A DNA stretch of 64,000 nt, from positions 1,674,001 to 1,738,000 of the forward strand of contig NZ_JAJJMO010000001.1 of NCBI RefSeq assembly GCF_020905345.1. The letters are read 5' to 3'. The position numbers were made by a program, and so were the translations under genes. The notes under the pieces were generated by a model. That model saw only the letters and a list, made by a program, of their open reading frames with translations, had not been told where the DNA came from and searched no databases. This stretch comes from Flavobacterium pisciphilum (GTDB lineage Bacteria > Bacteroidota > Bacteroidia > Flavobacteriales > Flavobacteriaceae). Positions 41,903-50,314 of this stretch are shown here, in pieces. Every line of letters begins with the position of its first letter. The first letter of the stretch is position 1.

Positions 41903-43105
41903 ATGAAATTTGGAATTATAAAAGAAAGAAAAAACCCACCAGATAGAAGGGTTGTATTTGCTCCTAACGAACTGGCTCGATTGAAACAACTTTATCATGA
42001 AGCTACTGTAGCTGTAGAAAGTTCTGATATTCGAATTTTCACTGACATTCAATACAAAAGCTTAGGAATAACTGTTACCGATGATGTTTCGGATTGTGAT
42101 GTATTATTTGGAGTAAAAGAAGTTCCTATCGAAAATTTAATTTCTGATAAGACCTATTTCTTCTTTTCGCATACTATAAAACAGCAACCATATAATCGTA
42201 AATTATTACAAGCTATTTTAGCAAAAAACATCGATTTATATGATCATGAAACTATTGTAAATTCTCATAACCAAAGACTAATCGGTTTTGGAAAATATGC
42301 TGGTATCGTTGGAGTATATAACGGTATTCGTGCATTCGGAATTAAATTTGAATTATTTAAATTGCCTAAAGCTGAAACTTTATCTGACAAAGAAGCTTTA
42401 ATCGCACATTTAAAACGTGTTACTCTTCCTCCATTAAAATTTGTGGTTACTGGAACTGGAAAAGTAGGTACTGGTGCTAAAGAAATTCTTGATGCCATTA
42501 AAATAAAAGAGGTAACAATTGACAACTACCTAACTAAAAATTACACTCAAGCAGTTTATGTGCAACTTGATGTATTGGATTATAACAAACGTAAAGATGG
42601 TCAACTTTTAGATTATACCGATTTTTACGAACATCCTCAGGAATATGTTTCTGATTTTGAAAAATTCACTAAAGTAACTGATGTTTATTTTACAGGACAT
42701 TTTCATGCTAATGCTGCACCTGTGATTTTGACTAGAGAAATGCTTCAATCTAAAGACTGCAAAATAAAAGTCGTTGCCGACATTTCATGTGATGTAAATG
42801 GCCCTATTGCCTGCACGCTTCGCTCATCGACAATCGAAGAACCTTTATATGGTTATTTTCCTGGAGAAAATAAAGAAGTAGATGTTTTTCATCCTGCTGC
42901 AATTGTAGTAATGGCTGTAGATAATTTGCCTTGCGAAATTCCTAAAGATGCCAGCGAAGGTTTTGGAGAACTTTTTATGGAACACGTAATTCCTGCCTTC
43001 TTTAATGGAGACAAAGACGGAATCTTACATAGAGCCAAAATAACAGAAAAAGGCAAGCTTACTCCTCGTTTTAACTACCTACAGGATTATGTGGACGGGA
43101 AATAA
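41903..43105 (+). CDS. NAD(P)-dependent oxidoreductase, saccharopine dehydrogenase/alanine dehydrogenase-like
   Basis: A 400-aa protein of the AlaDH/PNT superfamily. The N-terminal domain starts MKFGIIKERKNPPDRRVVFA, the family's Lys-Glu-Arg/Asp-Arg-Arg substrate region. The nucleotide-binding domain has VTGTGKVGTGAKEIL (about 181-195), a GxGxxG motif. Typical later segments are TGHFHANAAPVILTREML and VADISCDVNGPIACTLRSS. It best fits lysine-forming saccharopine dehydrogenase-like proteins that are widespread in Flavobacteriia. The exact substrate is not certain, as alanine dehydrogenase relatives share the layout. Confidence 0.85.
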   Translation: MKFGIIKERKNPPDRRVVFAPNELARLKQLYHEATVAVESSDIRIFTDIQYKSLGITVTDDVSDCDVLFGVKEVPIENLISDKTYFFFSHTIKQQPYNRKLLQAILAKNIDLYDHETIVNSHNQRLIGFGKYAGIVGVYNGIRAFGIKFELFKLPKAETLSDKEALIAHLKRVTLPPLKFVVTGTGKVGTGAKEILDAIKIKEVTIDNYLTKNYTQAVYVQLDVLDYNKRKDGQLLDYTDFYEHPQEYVSDFEKFTKVTDVYFTGHFHANAAPVILTREMLQSKDCKIKVVADISCDVNGPIACTLRSSTIEEPLYGYFPGENKEVDVFHPAAIVVMAVDNLPCEIPKDASEGFGELFMEHVIPAFFNGDKDGILHRAKITEKGKLTPRFNYLQDYVDGK

Positions 43106-43211
43106 ATTATAAGAAATGTAAATTGTGAAATGTAAGAGGCAAAATGTGAGTTGAGAAATATTTGATGCGAATTGGAACCTCTTATCACTCTTTTTGAATT
43201 ATAGAAAAAAC

Positions 43212-43246
43212 AAAAGCCTGCAATGTAAACATTGCAGGCTTTTTTA
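43212..43246. terminator. Bidirectional terminator between convergent genes
   Basis: AAAAGCCTGCAATG, short loop, CATTGCAGGCTTTTTT (about 43212-43246). It separates the plus-strand dehydrogenase-like gene from fumC, which points the other way. Confidence 0.88.
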
Positions 43247-43274
43247 TTTATAACTTATTACAATTAACTTCTAA

Positions 43275-44672
43275 TTATTTTAAGCTTCCAACCATATCTT
43301 CTGGTTTTACCCAAGCATCAAAATCTTCTGGTGTTACATACCCTAGACGAACTGCTTCTTCTTTTAGCGTTGTCCCGTTTTTGTGTGCTGTTTGAGCTAT
43401 TTCTGCTGATTTGTAATAACCAATTTTAGTATTTAAAGCTGTTACTAGCATTAATGAATTGTCTACTAATTCTTTAATACGTTTGTAGTTTGGCTCAATA
43501 CCTTGTGCACAATGCTCATCAAATGAGATACAAGCATCTCCTAATAAACGTGCAGATTGCAAGAAGTTTGCTGCCATTACTGGTTTGAAAACGTTCAATT
43601 CGTAATGTCCTTGCATTCCTCCTACCGAAATTGCTACATCGTTACCCATTACCTGAGCACAAACCATTGTTAATGCTTCACATTGTGTTGGATTTACTTT
43701 TCCTGGCATAATAGATGAACCTGGCTCATTTTCTGGAATGATGATTTCACCAATTCCTGAACGTGGCCCTGAAGCTAACATACGAACATCATTTGCAATT
43801 TTGTTTAATGAAACTGCTAATTGTTTTAATGCTCCATGTGATTCAACGATTGCATCGTGAGCGGCAAGTGCCTCAAATTTATTCTCAGCTGTTACAAATG
43901 GATGCCCTGTAAACTCTGCAATATATCCTGCAACCTTTACATCGTATCCTTCTGGTGTGTTTAAACCTGTACCTACTGCTGTACCTCCTAAAGCAACTTC
44001 TGATAAGTGTGCCAAAGTGTTTTTAAGCGCTTTTAAGCCATATGTTAATTGTGCAGCATATCCTGAAAGTTCCTGTCCTAAAGTAAGTGGAGTTGCATCC
44101 ATAAGGTGCGTACGTCCAATTTTTACAACATTTTTATATTCTACTGCTTTTGCGTGAAGTGTATCTCTTAATTTTTCAACTCCTGGAATTGTAACTTCTA
44201 CAACTGCTTTGTAAGCTGCAATGTGCATTCCTGTTGGGAATGTATCATTTGATGATTGTGATTTGTTTACATCATCATTAGCCTTGATGAATTGCTCTCC
44301 TTCTCCAATTTCAAATCCTTTAAGAACTTGTGCGCGATTAGCAATTACTTCATTCACGTTCATGTTACTTTGTGTACCTGAACCTGTCTGCCAGATTACC
44401 AATGGGAATTGATCATCAAGTTTACCTGCTAATATTTCGTCGCAAACTGCAGCAATTGCATCTCTTTTTTCTACTGGTAAAACACCTAAATCATGATTCG
44501 CATAAGCAGCTGCTTTTTTTAAGTAAGCAAATCCTTCAACGATTTCTTTTGGCATTGATGCTGATGCTCCAATTTTAAAATTATTACGAGAACGTTCTGT
44601 TTGTGCACCCCAATATTTTTCTGCTGGAACTTGCACCTCTCCCATGGTGTCTTTTTCTATTCTAAATTTCAT
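43275..44672 (-). CDS. fumC: Class II fumarate hydratase FumC
   Basis: A 465-aa homotetrameric enzyme that converts fumarate to malate in the TCA cycle without an iron-sulfur cluster. Matching segments are [17 protein letters not shown] (19-35), [17 protein letters not shown] (about 97-113), [14 protein letters not shown], and [16 protein letters not shown]. The fumarase/aspartase signature [13 protein letters not shown] lies near 318-330. The length is normal and all signature residues are intact. It is a one-gene unit. Confidence 0.97.
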   Translation of the reverse strand: MKFRIEKDTMGEVQVPAEKYWGAQTERSRNNFKIGASASMPKEIVEGFAYLKKAAAYANHDLGVLPVEKRDAIAAVCDEILAGKLDDQFPLVIWQTGSGTQSNMNVNEVIANRAQVLKGFEIGEGEQFIKANDDVNKSQSSNDTFPTGMHIAAYKAVVEVTIPGVEKLRDTLHAKAVEYKNVVKIGRTHLMDATPLTLGQELSGYAAQLTYGLKALKNTLAHLSEVALGGTAVGTGLNTPEGYDVKVAGYIAEFTGHPFVTAENKFEALAAHDAIVESHGALKQLAVSLNKIANDVRMLASGPRSGIGEIIIPENEPGSSIMPGKVNPTQCEALTMVCAQVMGNDVAISVGGMQGHYELNVFKPVMAANFLQSARLLGDACISFDEHCAQGIEPNYKRIKELVDNSLMLVTALNTKIGYYKSAEIAQTAHKNGTTLKEEAVRLGYVTPEDFDAWVKPEDMVGSLK

Positions 44673-44796
44673 TTTAGTGTATTTATGTGTGTTATTATAT
44701 AAAAATCTAATTCTTGATAATGATGTTGTCCAGTCCAGATGGAAGCGACATCCTTTTTTTAGGGCTTTTTAGTCCAAAAAAATGATGAATTTCCGG

Positions 44797-44814
44797 TCCC
44801 GACAGCTATCGGGA
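44797..44814. repeat. Short palindromic element in the fumC upstream gap
   Basis: TCCCGACAGCTATCGGGA is an 18-nt palindrome with one mismatched pair, GC-rich in an otherwise AT-rich 262-bp gap. Elements of this type (CCCGA-N6-TCGGG) are familiar as dispersed intergenic repeats in flavobacteria. No second copy was seen in this window. Confidence 0.55.
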
Positions 44815-44906
44815 TGCTCCAGAAGTAAATTCTAGGCATATTCATTTTAAATTGACCTCAAAAATACGGATAATTACTATTTTATAAAAATTGATTTGGT
44901 TTTTTA

Positions 44907-44937
44907 TTGGTAAGAAAAAATATTAGGCATACATTTG
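44907..44937 (+). promoter_or_regulatory. Promoter of the small membrane protein gene
   Basis: TTG (44907-44909), 20-bp spacer, TACATTTG (44930-44937). The box ends 27 bp before the ATG at 44965, which supports that start over an in-frame TTG at 44935 lying inside the promoter. Confidence 0.65.
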
Positions 44938-44964
44938 TGCCTACATTCAAAAATTCCGGAAAAC

Positions 44965-45129
44965 ATGTTTGAATTTTCACAGTATTTAGGCTTTTTACTT
45001 TTCTTAACCATTCTAACTATAGGGTTTTGGTTAATGTTTTTTCTTGTAGGTTTCGTTCAATATTGGATTGGTGGAGCTTTATGGGAAATGTACAAAGAAA
45101 GAAAAGCAAAGAAAGAGCAATCAATTTAA
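44965..45129 (+). CDS. Small membrane protein of unknown function (54 aa)
   Basis: Starting at the ATG of MFEFSQYLGF this is 54 residues. One long hydrophobic stretch, FLLFLTILTIGFWLMFFLVGFVQYWIGG, is given here as two parts, LLFLTILTIGFWLMFFLVG and FVQYWIGG. A charged tail EMYKERKAKKEQS follows. One or two membrane helices with the tail in the cytosol are likely. No family is recognised. It has its own promoter and a bidirectional terminator, which argues that it is a real gene despite its size. Confidence 0.65.
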   Translation: MFEFSQYLGFLLFLTILTIGFWLMFFLVGFVQYWIGGALWEMYKERKAKKEQSI

Positions 45130-45150
45130 AATTAATTTGATTACTACATA

Positions 45151-45188
45151 AAAAAAGGACCCGTTTTCACGAGTCCTTTTTTTTTTTA
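45151..45188. terminator. Bidirectional terminator between convergent genes
   Basis: AAAAAAGGACCCGT, loop TTTC, ACGAGTCCTTTTTTTTTT, with one bulged or mismatched pair. It serves the small membrane gene on plus and the receptor-like gene on minus. Confidence 0.85.
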
Positions 45189-45201
45189 TCTACTGATTTC
45201 C

Positions 45202-47646
45202 TTATCCAGGAAATTCTCCTCCACCTTCACCATCATTCTTAGGCCCTTTTTCTTTTTCATTTTTAGGCTTATTGAATCTATAAGTAAATGATAAATTAAA
45301 CTGTCTCTTACGGAATTGCATTTCTCCATACGAAGTTTGATTCTCTAAATAAGTATATGATTTCATTATTCTAGAATTGAAGATATCACTTATGTTAAAT
45401 GCTACTGTTGCTTTATCTTTAAGAATGTCTTTGCTAAAAGCTGTATTCATACCAAACATAGCTAAGTTTTTACCTTGAGCTGTTTTTTGCTCTCCATTAT
45501 ACATCGCTGTTAACTGCCAATCGATTTTGTATGGTAAAGTCAATTTTGAGTTGATTCTTGCATACCATGAATTTGCTTTATTGTCAAGGTTTTGCACAAC
45601 AACAACATTGTTTGCATCAATATAACTATGCTCACCTGTAGTTTTTACGTTATAAAGATTAAAGTTACTGTTTACTCTCCACCATTTAAATGGCGTATAA
45701 TTCAGTGTGAACTCGAAACCGAATTTTTGTTCTTTTCCTAAATTAATTGGTTTGCTCAAAATAACTGGAATTCCATCTTCGAATCTACCTGTAGGAGATC
45801 GTACAAAACTAAATACATCTTTTGTATCTTCGAAATAAGCTGAAGTATTAAAAGTTACTTTATCCCAACGCTTGATATATCCGATATCATATTTATCAGT
45901 TAGTGATGGATCTAAGTCTGGGTTTCCTTGAAAAATATTAATATTACTTGAGTAATTTGCTGCTGGATTCATAAAACGTCCTCTTGGTCTTGATAAACGT
46001 TTGCTATAACTAGCTGTAAAATTACTTTGATCTGATATTTCATAACTAAGAAATGCACTTGGGAACAAGTTGTTGTATTTCTTAGTATTGAATTCTTTAG
46101 TATCTAATAAATTAACTTCAATATTAGTATCCTCCCAACGCAATCCTAAAAGATATGAAAACTTAGTATCTTTTATTTTAGATCCAAATTGCGTGTAAAG
46201 TGCATTTATGTTTTCTTTATACTCTAAAGTGTTTGATAAAGCATCTATTCTTGCTTCTTGATCATCTAAAACAAAATATTTATTATTCAAATCCCCAAAA
46301 CTTCCTTTATATCCTGCTTCAAACCTGCTTCCCTCACTTATAGGAAGTACATAATCTGCTTGTAATTGTACTTGCTTTTGAACCTGATCATTTAATGTAT
46401 TATTAAACCCTTGAGTTCCTGTGATTATACTATTGTTATCATCTGTATTTCGAGAAATCGATGCATCTACAGTAAGCTTATGTCCTTTGTCGTTGAAGTT
46501 TTTTATCAAATTTGATGTGTACTCTACATTTTCACTAGCTGAAACACCATCATTCAAACGGTAGGTTGCTTTTGTAAAATTACGTCCTGCATCAAAATTA
46601 TTATAGTTAATCAAGTCTGTGTCGTCTCCTGAATTCTTTTGATAATTTATCGCATTTGTCCAAAAAGTAGTTGGAGTAATTACCCATTCTACTCCTGCTC
46701 TTCCGTTAAAACCATTTCTGATTCTTTTAGTATCTCTATCTTCATCTAGAAAACGATTGGTTGTTCCGTCAGGATTAAAATACTCTGAATTAGTTAAACC
46801 TCCACCTTCATTTGTTCTGTGGTTATATCCTGCTGTAGTGAAATAGTTTAATTTTTCGGTTTTATAGTTTGCATTTGCACTAACTCCATACGCTTCTGGA
46901 ATTCCTCCTGAGGCAATAAAAGTTCCATTAAAACCTTGGTTTTTTCCTTTTTTAAGGATGATGTTTATTAACCCTGAACCTCCTTCGGCATCATAACGTG
47001 CAGAAGGATTTGTGATTACCTCAACTTTATCAATTGCATCCGCTGGAATCTGACGCAATGCTTCGGCAACATTTATAGCGTTTGACGGTCTTCCATCAAT
47101 TAAAATACGAATGTTATCACTTCCTCTTAAACTTACATTTCCCTCTGTATCAACAGAAACAGATGGTACATTGTCAAGAACATCACTTACCGTTCCGCCC
47201 TTTACAATCATATCCTGACCTACATTATATACTTTCTTGTCTAGTTTTATTTCGACTGTAGATTTCTCAGCACGAACTACAACTTCATTAAGTTGATTTG
47301 CATCTTCTGATAAAGCAAATTGCCCTAAATCGATATTATCTGTAATCTTCTTTTGATTGATTTCAATTACCTTAAATGAAATAAACTCAATTTTAATATC
47401 GTAAACACCTGGGGCAGCGTCTACACTAAATTCTCCTTTATTATTGGTAATTCCTCCTGCAAGTGCTTTGGGATTTTTGGCATTTACCAAAGTAATTGTG
47501 GCATATTCAAGTGGTTGGTTTGTTGTTTTCTCAACAACCTTTCCAGTAACTTTAACTTTTGGTCTTTGCGCACCTGGCTGCTGAGCAAAACTTAGCATGC
47601 TTGTAAAAAGGAATACAAGCATGAGGATTAATTGATTTTTTTTCAT
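45202..47646 (-). CDS. TonB-dependent-receptor-like outer-membrane beta-barrel protein
   Basis: An 814-aa protein with a signal peptide (MKKNQLILMLVFLFTSMLSFAQ). A carboxypeptidase-like regulatory repeat (KVKVTGKVVEKTTNQPLEYA, about 30-110) is followed by a plug domain (VLDNVPSVSVDTEGNVSLRG and the IDKVEVITNPSARYDAEGGS segment, about 150-230) and a long beta-barrel ending RQFNLSFTYRF before a Lys/Gly-rich tail. This is the outer membrane beta-barrel/TonB-receptor family with a degenerate TonB box. The substrate is unknown. The polar tail after the last strand (about 20 residues ending EGGGEFPG) is unusual for a barrel that normally ends in an aromatic residue. Confidence 0.9.
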   Translation of the reverse strand: MKKNQLILMLVFLFTSMLSFAQQPGAQRPKVKVTGKVVEKTTNQPLEYATITLVNAKNPKALAGGITNNKGEFSVDAAPGVYDIKIEFISFKVIEINQKKITDNIDLGQFALSEDANQLNEVVVRAEKSTVEIKLDKKVYNVGQDMIVKGGTVSDVLDNVPSVSVDTEGNVSLRGSDNIRILIDGRPSNAINVAEALRQIPADAIDKVEVITNPSARYDAEGGSGLINIILKKGKNQGFNGTFIASGGIPEAYGVSANANYKTEKLNYFTTAGYNHRTNEGGGLTNSEYFNPDGTTNRFLDEDRDTKRIRNGFNGRAGVEWVITPTTFWTNAINYQKNSGDDTDLINYNNFDAGRNFTKATYRLNDGVSASENVEYTSNLIKNFNDKGHKLTVDASISRNTDDNNSIITGTQGFNNTLNDQVQKQVQLQADYVLPISEGSRFEAGYKGSFGDLNNKYFVLDDQEARIDALSNTLEYKENINALYTQFGSKIKDTKFSYLLGLRWEDTNIEVNLLDTKEFNTKKYNNLFPSAFLSYEISDQSNFTASYSKRLSRPRGRFMNPAANYSSNINIFQGNPDLDPSLTDKYDIGYIKRWDKVTFNTSAYFEDTKDVFSFVRSPTGRFEDGIPVILSKPINLGKEQKFGFEFTLNYTPFKWWRVNSNFNLYNVKTTGEHSYIDANNVVVVQNLDNKANSWYARINSKLTLPYKIDWQLTAMYNGEQKTAQGKNLAMFGMNTAFSKDILKDKATVAFNISDIFNSRIMKSYTYLENQTSYGEMQFRKRQFNLSFTYRFNKPKNEKEKGPKNDGEGGGEFPG

Positions 47647-47733
47647 TTTTGGTAGTTTCTATTTGGCTTTTAGACTGCAAATGTAACTGTAGGTTTAAAA
47701 TGAAAAATCATAATAATATGTTAACGGGCTTCT

Positions 47734-48084
47734 TTATAATGTTTCTAAAAAAGGCTTTACCAATTCTAAATCTCTTCCTATGATAGCTTTTCCCTCTTTA
47801 ACCACAATTGGTCTTTCGATTAGAATCGGATTATCAACCATTGCCTGTATAATTTCGGTATCTGTTAAGGGCTTATTTTTGAAATTATCTGTCCAAATTT
47901 TTTCTTTAGTTCTAACTAATTCTATCGGTTTCAGACTTAATTTTTGAAGCAATTCTTTTAATGCATCAAATGAAGGTGTCTCGGTAAGATAAGGGATTAT
48001 CTCAAAATCTTGTTTTGTGTTTTCGATAAAAGCCAGGCAATTTCTTGATTTCCCGCAACGTGGATTGTGATATATTTGTATCAT
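47734..48084 (-). CDS. ArsC/Spx-family arsenate reductase-like protein
   Basis: A 116-aa thioredoxin-fold protein of the ArsC family. The catalytic Cys10 is in YHNPRCGKSRNCLAF, and LIERPIVVKEGKAIIGR near 86-102 is the conserved Arg segment. The family includes glutaredoxin-dependent arsenate reductases and YfgD-like proteins of unclear role. No arsenic pump or ArsR regulator is nearby, so arsenate reduction is possible but not supported by context. It is a single gene. Confidence 0.88.
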   Translation of the reverse strand: MIQIYHNPRCGKSRNCLAFIENTKQDFEIIPYLTETPSFDALKELLQKLSLKPIELVRTKEKIWTDNFKNKPLTDTEIIQAMVDNPILIERPIVVKEGKAIIGRDLELVKPFLETL

Positions 48085-48193
48085 TTTTATTTTTTTAAAG
48101 AAGTAAACATATTTAAAATAAAAAAAGGTAAATTAGTGCAAGCAAAAATAAGATTTATGCAATAAATCGAAGTACTATTTTAAATTTAAATAC

Positions 48194-49117
48194 ATGTTTT
48201 TAGAACAAGGAGTTAAAAAAGAAAACAAATTTTGGAAATACTTACTAGGATCTGCCTTTATAATATCGGCCTCTTTTATTGGTCAAATTCCACTTACACT
48301 TGCTATTCTATATCAAACTCTTGTTAATAAAATTCCGTATCCAACTAGCGAAGCTGGTATAATGAAAATTTTCGAGTCTAATGTAACGTTATTTCTCATC
48401 TTGATTTCGTTTGTATTTGCTTTAGCTGGAGTATATTTTGTTGTACGCTATATCCATCATCAAACCCTTTTATCAGTAACTACCTCTAGACCAAAAGTAG
48501 ATTGGAGTCGCATCTTGTTTTCATTTGTACTTTGGGGAGTTTTTACAGCTATACTAACCGTTTTACTTTATTACCTAAGTCCTGAAGACTTTGTAATTAA
48601 TTTCAAACCTGTTCCCTTTGCCATTTTATTCATAATTGCTACTATTTTAATCCCTATTCAAACCAGTACCGAAGAATATGTTTTTCGTGGTTATTTAATG
48701 CAGGGATTTGCAAATTTGGCTAGAAATAAATGGTTTCCGTTAATAATGACTTCCTCTATATTTGGGGTAATGCATATTTTTAACCCTGAGGTTTCTAAGA
48801 TGGGCTACATCATTATGGTATATTACATTGGTACTGGCTTATTTTTAGGAATTATAACTTTAATGGATGAAGGTATGGAACTGGCACTCGGTTTTCATGC
48901 TGCCAATAATTTAGTGGGTGCACTATTGGTTACTGCCGATTGGTCCGTATTCCAAACACATTCTGTTTTTAAAGACATCTCCGACCCTTCTGCTGGCATC
49001 GATGTTATTTTACCAGTAATTATCATTTATCCTATCATGCTATTTATTTTTAGCAAAAAATACAACTGGACGAATTGGAAAGAAAAATTAACGGGTAAAA
49101 TCGTTATCAAAGATTAA
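48194..49117 (+). CDS. CPBP-family intramembrane metalloprotease
   Basis: A 307-aa membrane protein with about eight hydrophobic segments. The CAAX-protease-like core has EEYVFRGYLMQG (Glu-Glu and Arg, about 159-170), FGVMHIFNPE (His, about 193) and GFHAANNLVGAL (His/Asn, about 235-246). These are the metal-binding and catalytic residues of the family. Substrates of the bacterial members are mostly unknown. It lies 32 bp upstream of menE on the same strand, a frequent pairing in flavobacteria, so co-transcription is likely. Confidence 0.92.
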   Translation: MFLEQGVKKENKFWKYLLGSAFIISASFIGQIPLTLAILYQTLVNKIPYPTSEAGIMKIFESNVTLFLILISFVFALAGVYFVVRYIHHQTLLSVTTSRPKVDWSRILFSFVLWGVFTAILTVLLYYLSPEDFVINFKPVPFAILFIIATILIPIQTSTEEYVFRGYLMQGFANLARNKWFPLIMTSSIFGVMHIFNPEVSKMGYIIMVYYIGTGLFLGIITLMDEGMELALGFHAANNLVGALLVTADWSVFQTHSVFKDISDPSAGIDVILPVIIIYPIMLFIFSKKYNWTNWKEKLTGKIVIKD

Positions 49118-49149
49118 GTCTGAAACAATTAAACTATAACCAAATTCAA

Positions 49150-50199
49150 ATGTCAAAAATAACATATAAAAACGTTCACAATTTCTTCAAACTAAATGGA
49201 GACCATTTTAATGGAGAAGACTTGTCTCAGATAGCGTATAGCTTCGTAAAAGAAGGCGAAGCATACGAAAGAGCCATTGGAGAATTCATTCTAGATTGGT
49301 TTGATAATAAATCATACATCAAGATAACAACTTCTGGTACAACAGGAGCTCCAAAGGTAATAAAGCTAGAAAAGCAAGCCATGATTGAATCGGCTCTTGC
49401 AACGGGAGATTTCTTTGATTTACATCCAGGAAACAAAGCATTACATTGCTTACCTACCCAGTATATTGCTGGAAAAATGATGATTGTAAGAAGTTTGATT
49501 CTAGGATTGGATGTAGATTTTGTTGCACCTAGCCTTCATCCTCTCACAAACAACAACACTAAATACGATTTTGTAGCAATGGTTCCTTTACAGGTTCAAA
49601 ATTCCTTAGCTGCACTTAAAAATGTAAAGAAACTTATTGTAGGTGGCGCTGCAATGGATGCCACTCTTATAAAAAGTGTGTCCAAACTAAAAACAAAGGT
49701 GTATGAAACTTACGGCATGACCGAAACCATTACACATATTGCGGCTAAACAAGTTGGCGAAAAAGCATTTACTGTTTTACCTCATGCAAAAATATCTCAA
49801 GACGATAGAAATTGCCTTGTTATTAATGCCCCAACAATTTCTAGCGAGACAATCGTTACCAATGATATAGTAGAATTGGTAAACGATCATCAGTTTATCT
49901 TTTTAGGAAGAATTGACAATGTTATCAATAGTGGCGGAATAAAATTGATTCCTGAGCAAATTGAAGAAAAACTTTCTGGAAAAATAGATGCTCGTTATTT
50001 TGTAATCGGTGTTCCAGATACTGCTCTTGGAGAAAAATTAGTTTTGGTTATCGAAGGCGAAAAACATCCTGTTGACAATGCAATCTTTGATAGTCTCGAT
50101 AAGTATCAAAAACCGAAAGAAATTATTTTTGTTCCTAAATTTAAAGAAACTGAGAACGGAAAAATCATTCGTAAAAAAAGTTATCTATATAATTTATAG
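49150..50199 (+). CDS. menE: o-Succinylbenzoate-CoA ligase MenE
   Basis: A 349-aa short member of the AMP-forming acyl-CoA ligase family. It activates o-succinylbenzoate with CoA in menaquinone synthesis. The AMP-binding P-loop is TTSGTTGAPKVIKLEK (about 60-75), the A5 motif is YETYGMTETITHIA, the A8-type loop is FLGRIDNVINSGGIKLIPEQ, and the C-terminal catalytic Lys lies in ENGKIIRKKSY. The N-terminal region is reduced compared with E. coli MenE, as is usual for Bacteroidota. Other men genes are not in the window. Confidence 0.9.
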   Translation: MSKITYKNVHNFFKLNGDHFNGEDLSQIAYSFVKEGEAYERAIGEFILDWFDNKSYIKITTSGTTGAPKVIKLEKQAMIESALATGDFFDLHPGNKALHCLPTQYIAGKMMIVRSLILGLDVDFVAPSLHPLTNNNTKYDFVAMVPLQVQNSLAALKNVKKLIVGGAAMDATLIKSVSKLKTKVYETYGMTETITHIAAKQVGEKAFTVLPHAKISQDDRNCLVINAPTISSETIVTNDIVELVNDHQFIFLGRIDNVINSGGIKLIPEQIEEKLSGKIDARYFVIGVPDTALGEKLVLVIEGEKHPVDNAIFDSLDKYQKPKEIIFVPKFKETENGKIIRKKSYLYNL

Positions 50200-50220
50200 C
50201 ACTTAAAGCTACTAAAGTAA

Positions 50221-50262
50221 AAAACGACATTCGGAAATAATTTCTGAATGTCGTTTTTTTTA
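50221..50262. terminator. Bidirectional terminator after menE
   Basis: AAAACGACATTC (50221-50232) pairs with GAATGTCGTTTT (50246-50257), loop 13 nt, then T's. It also bounds the copper operon coming from the right on the minus strand. Confidence 0.87.
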
Positions 50263-50314
50263 TTCTTATCAGATGATTCACATCTAACATTTTACCTCTC
50301 ACATTTCACAATAA

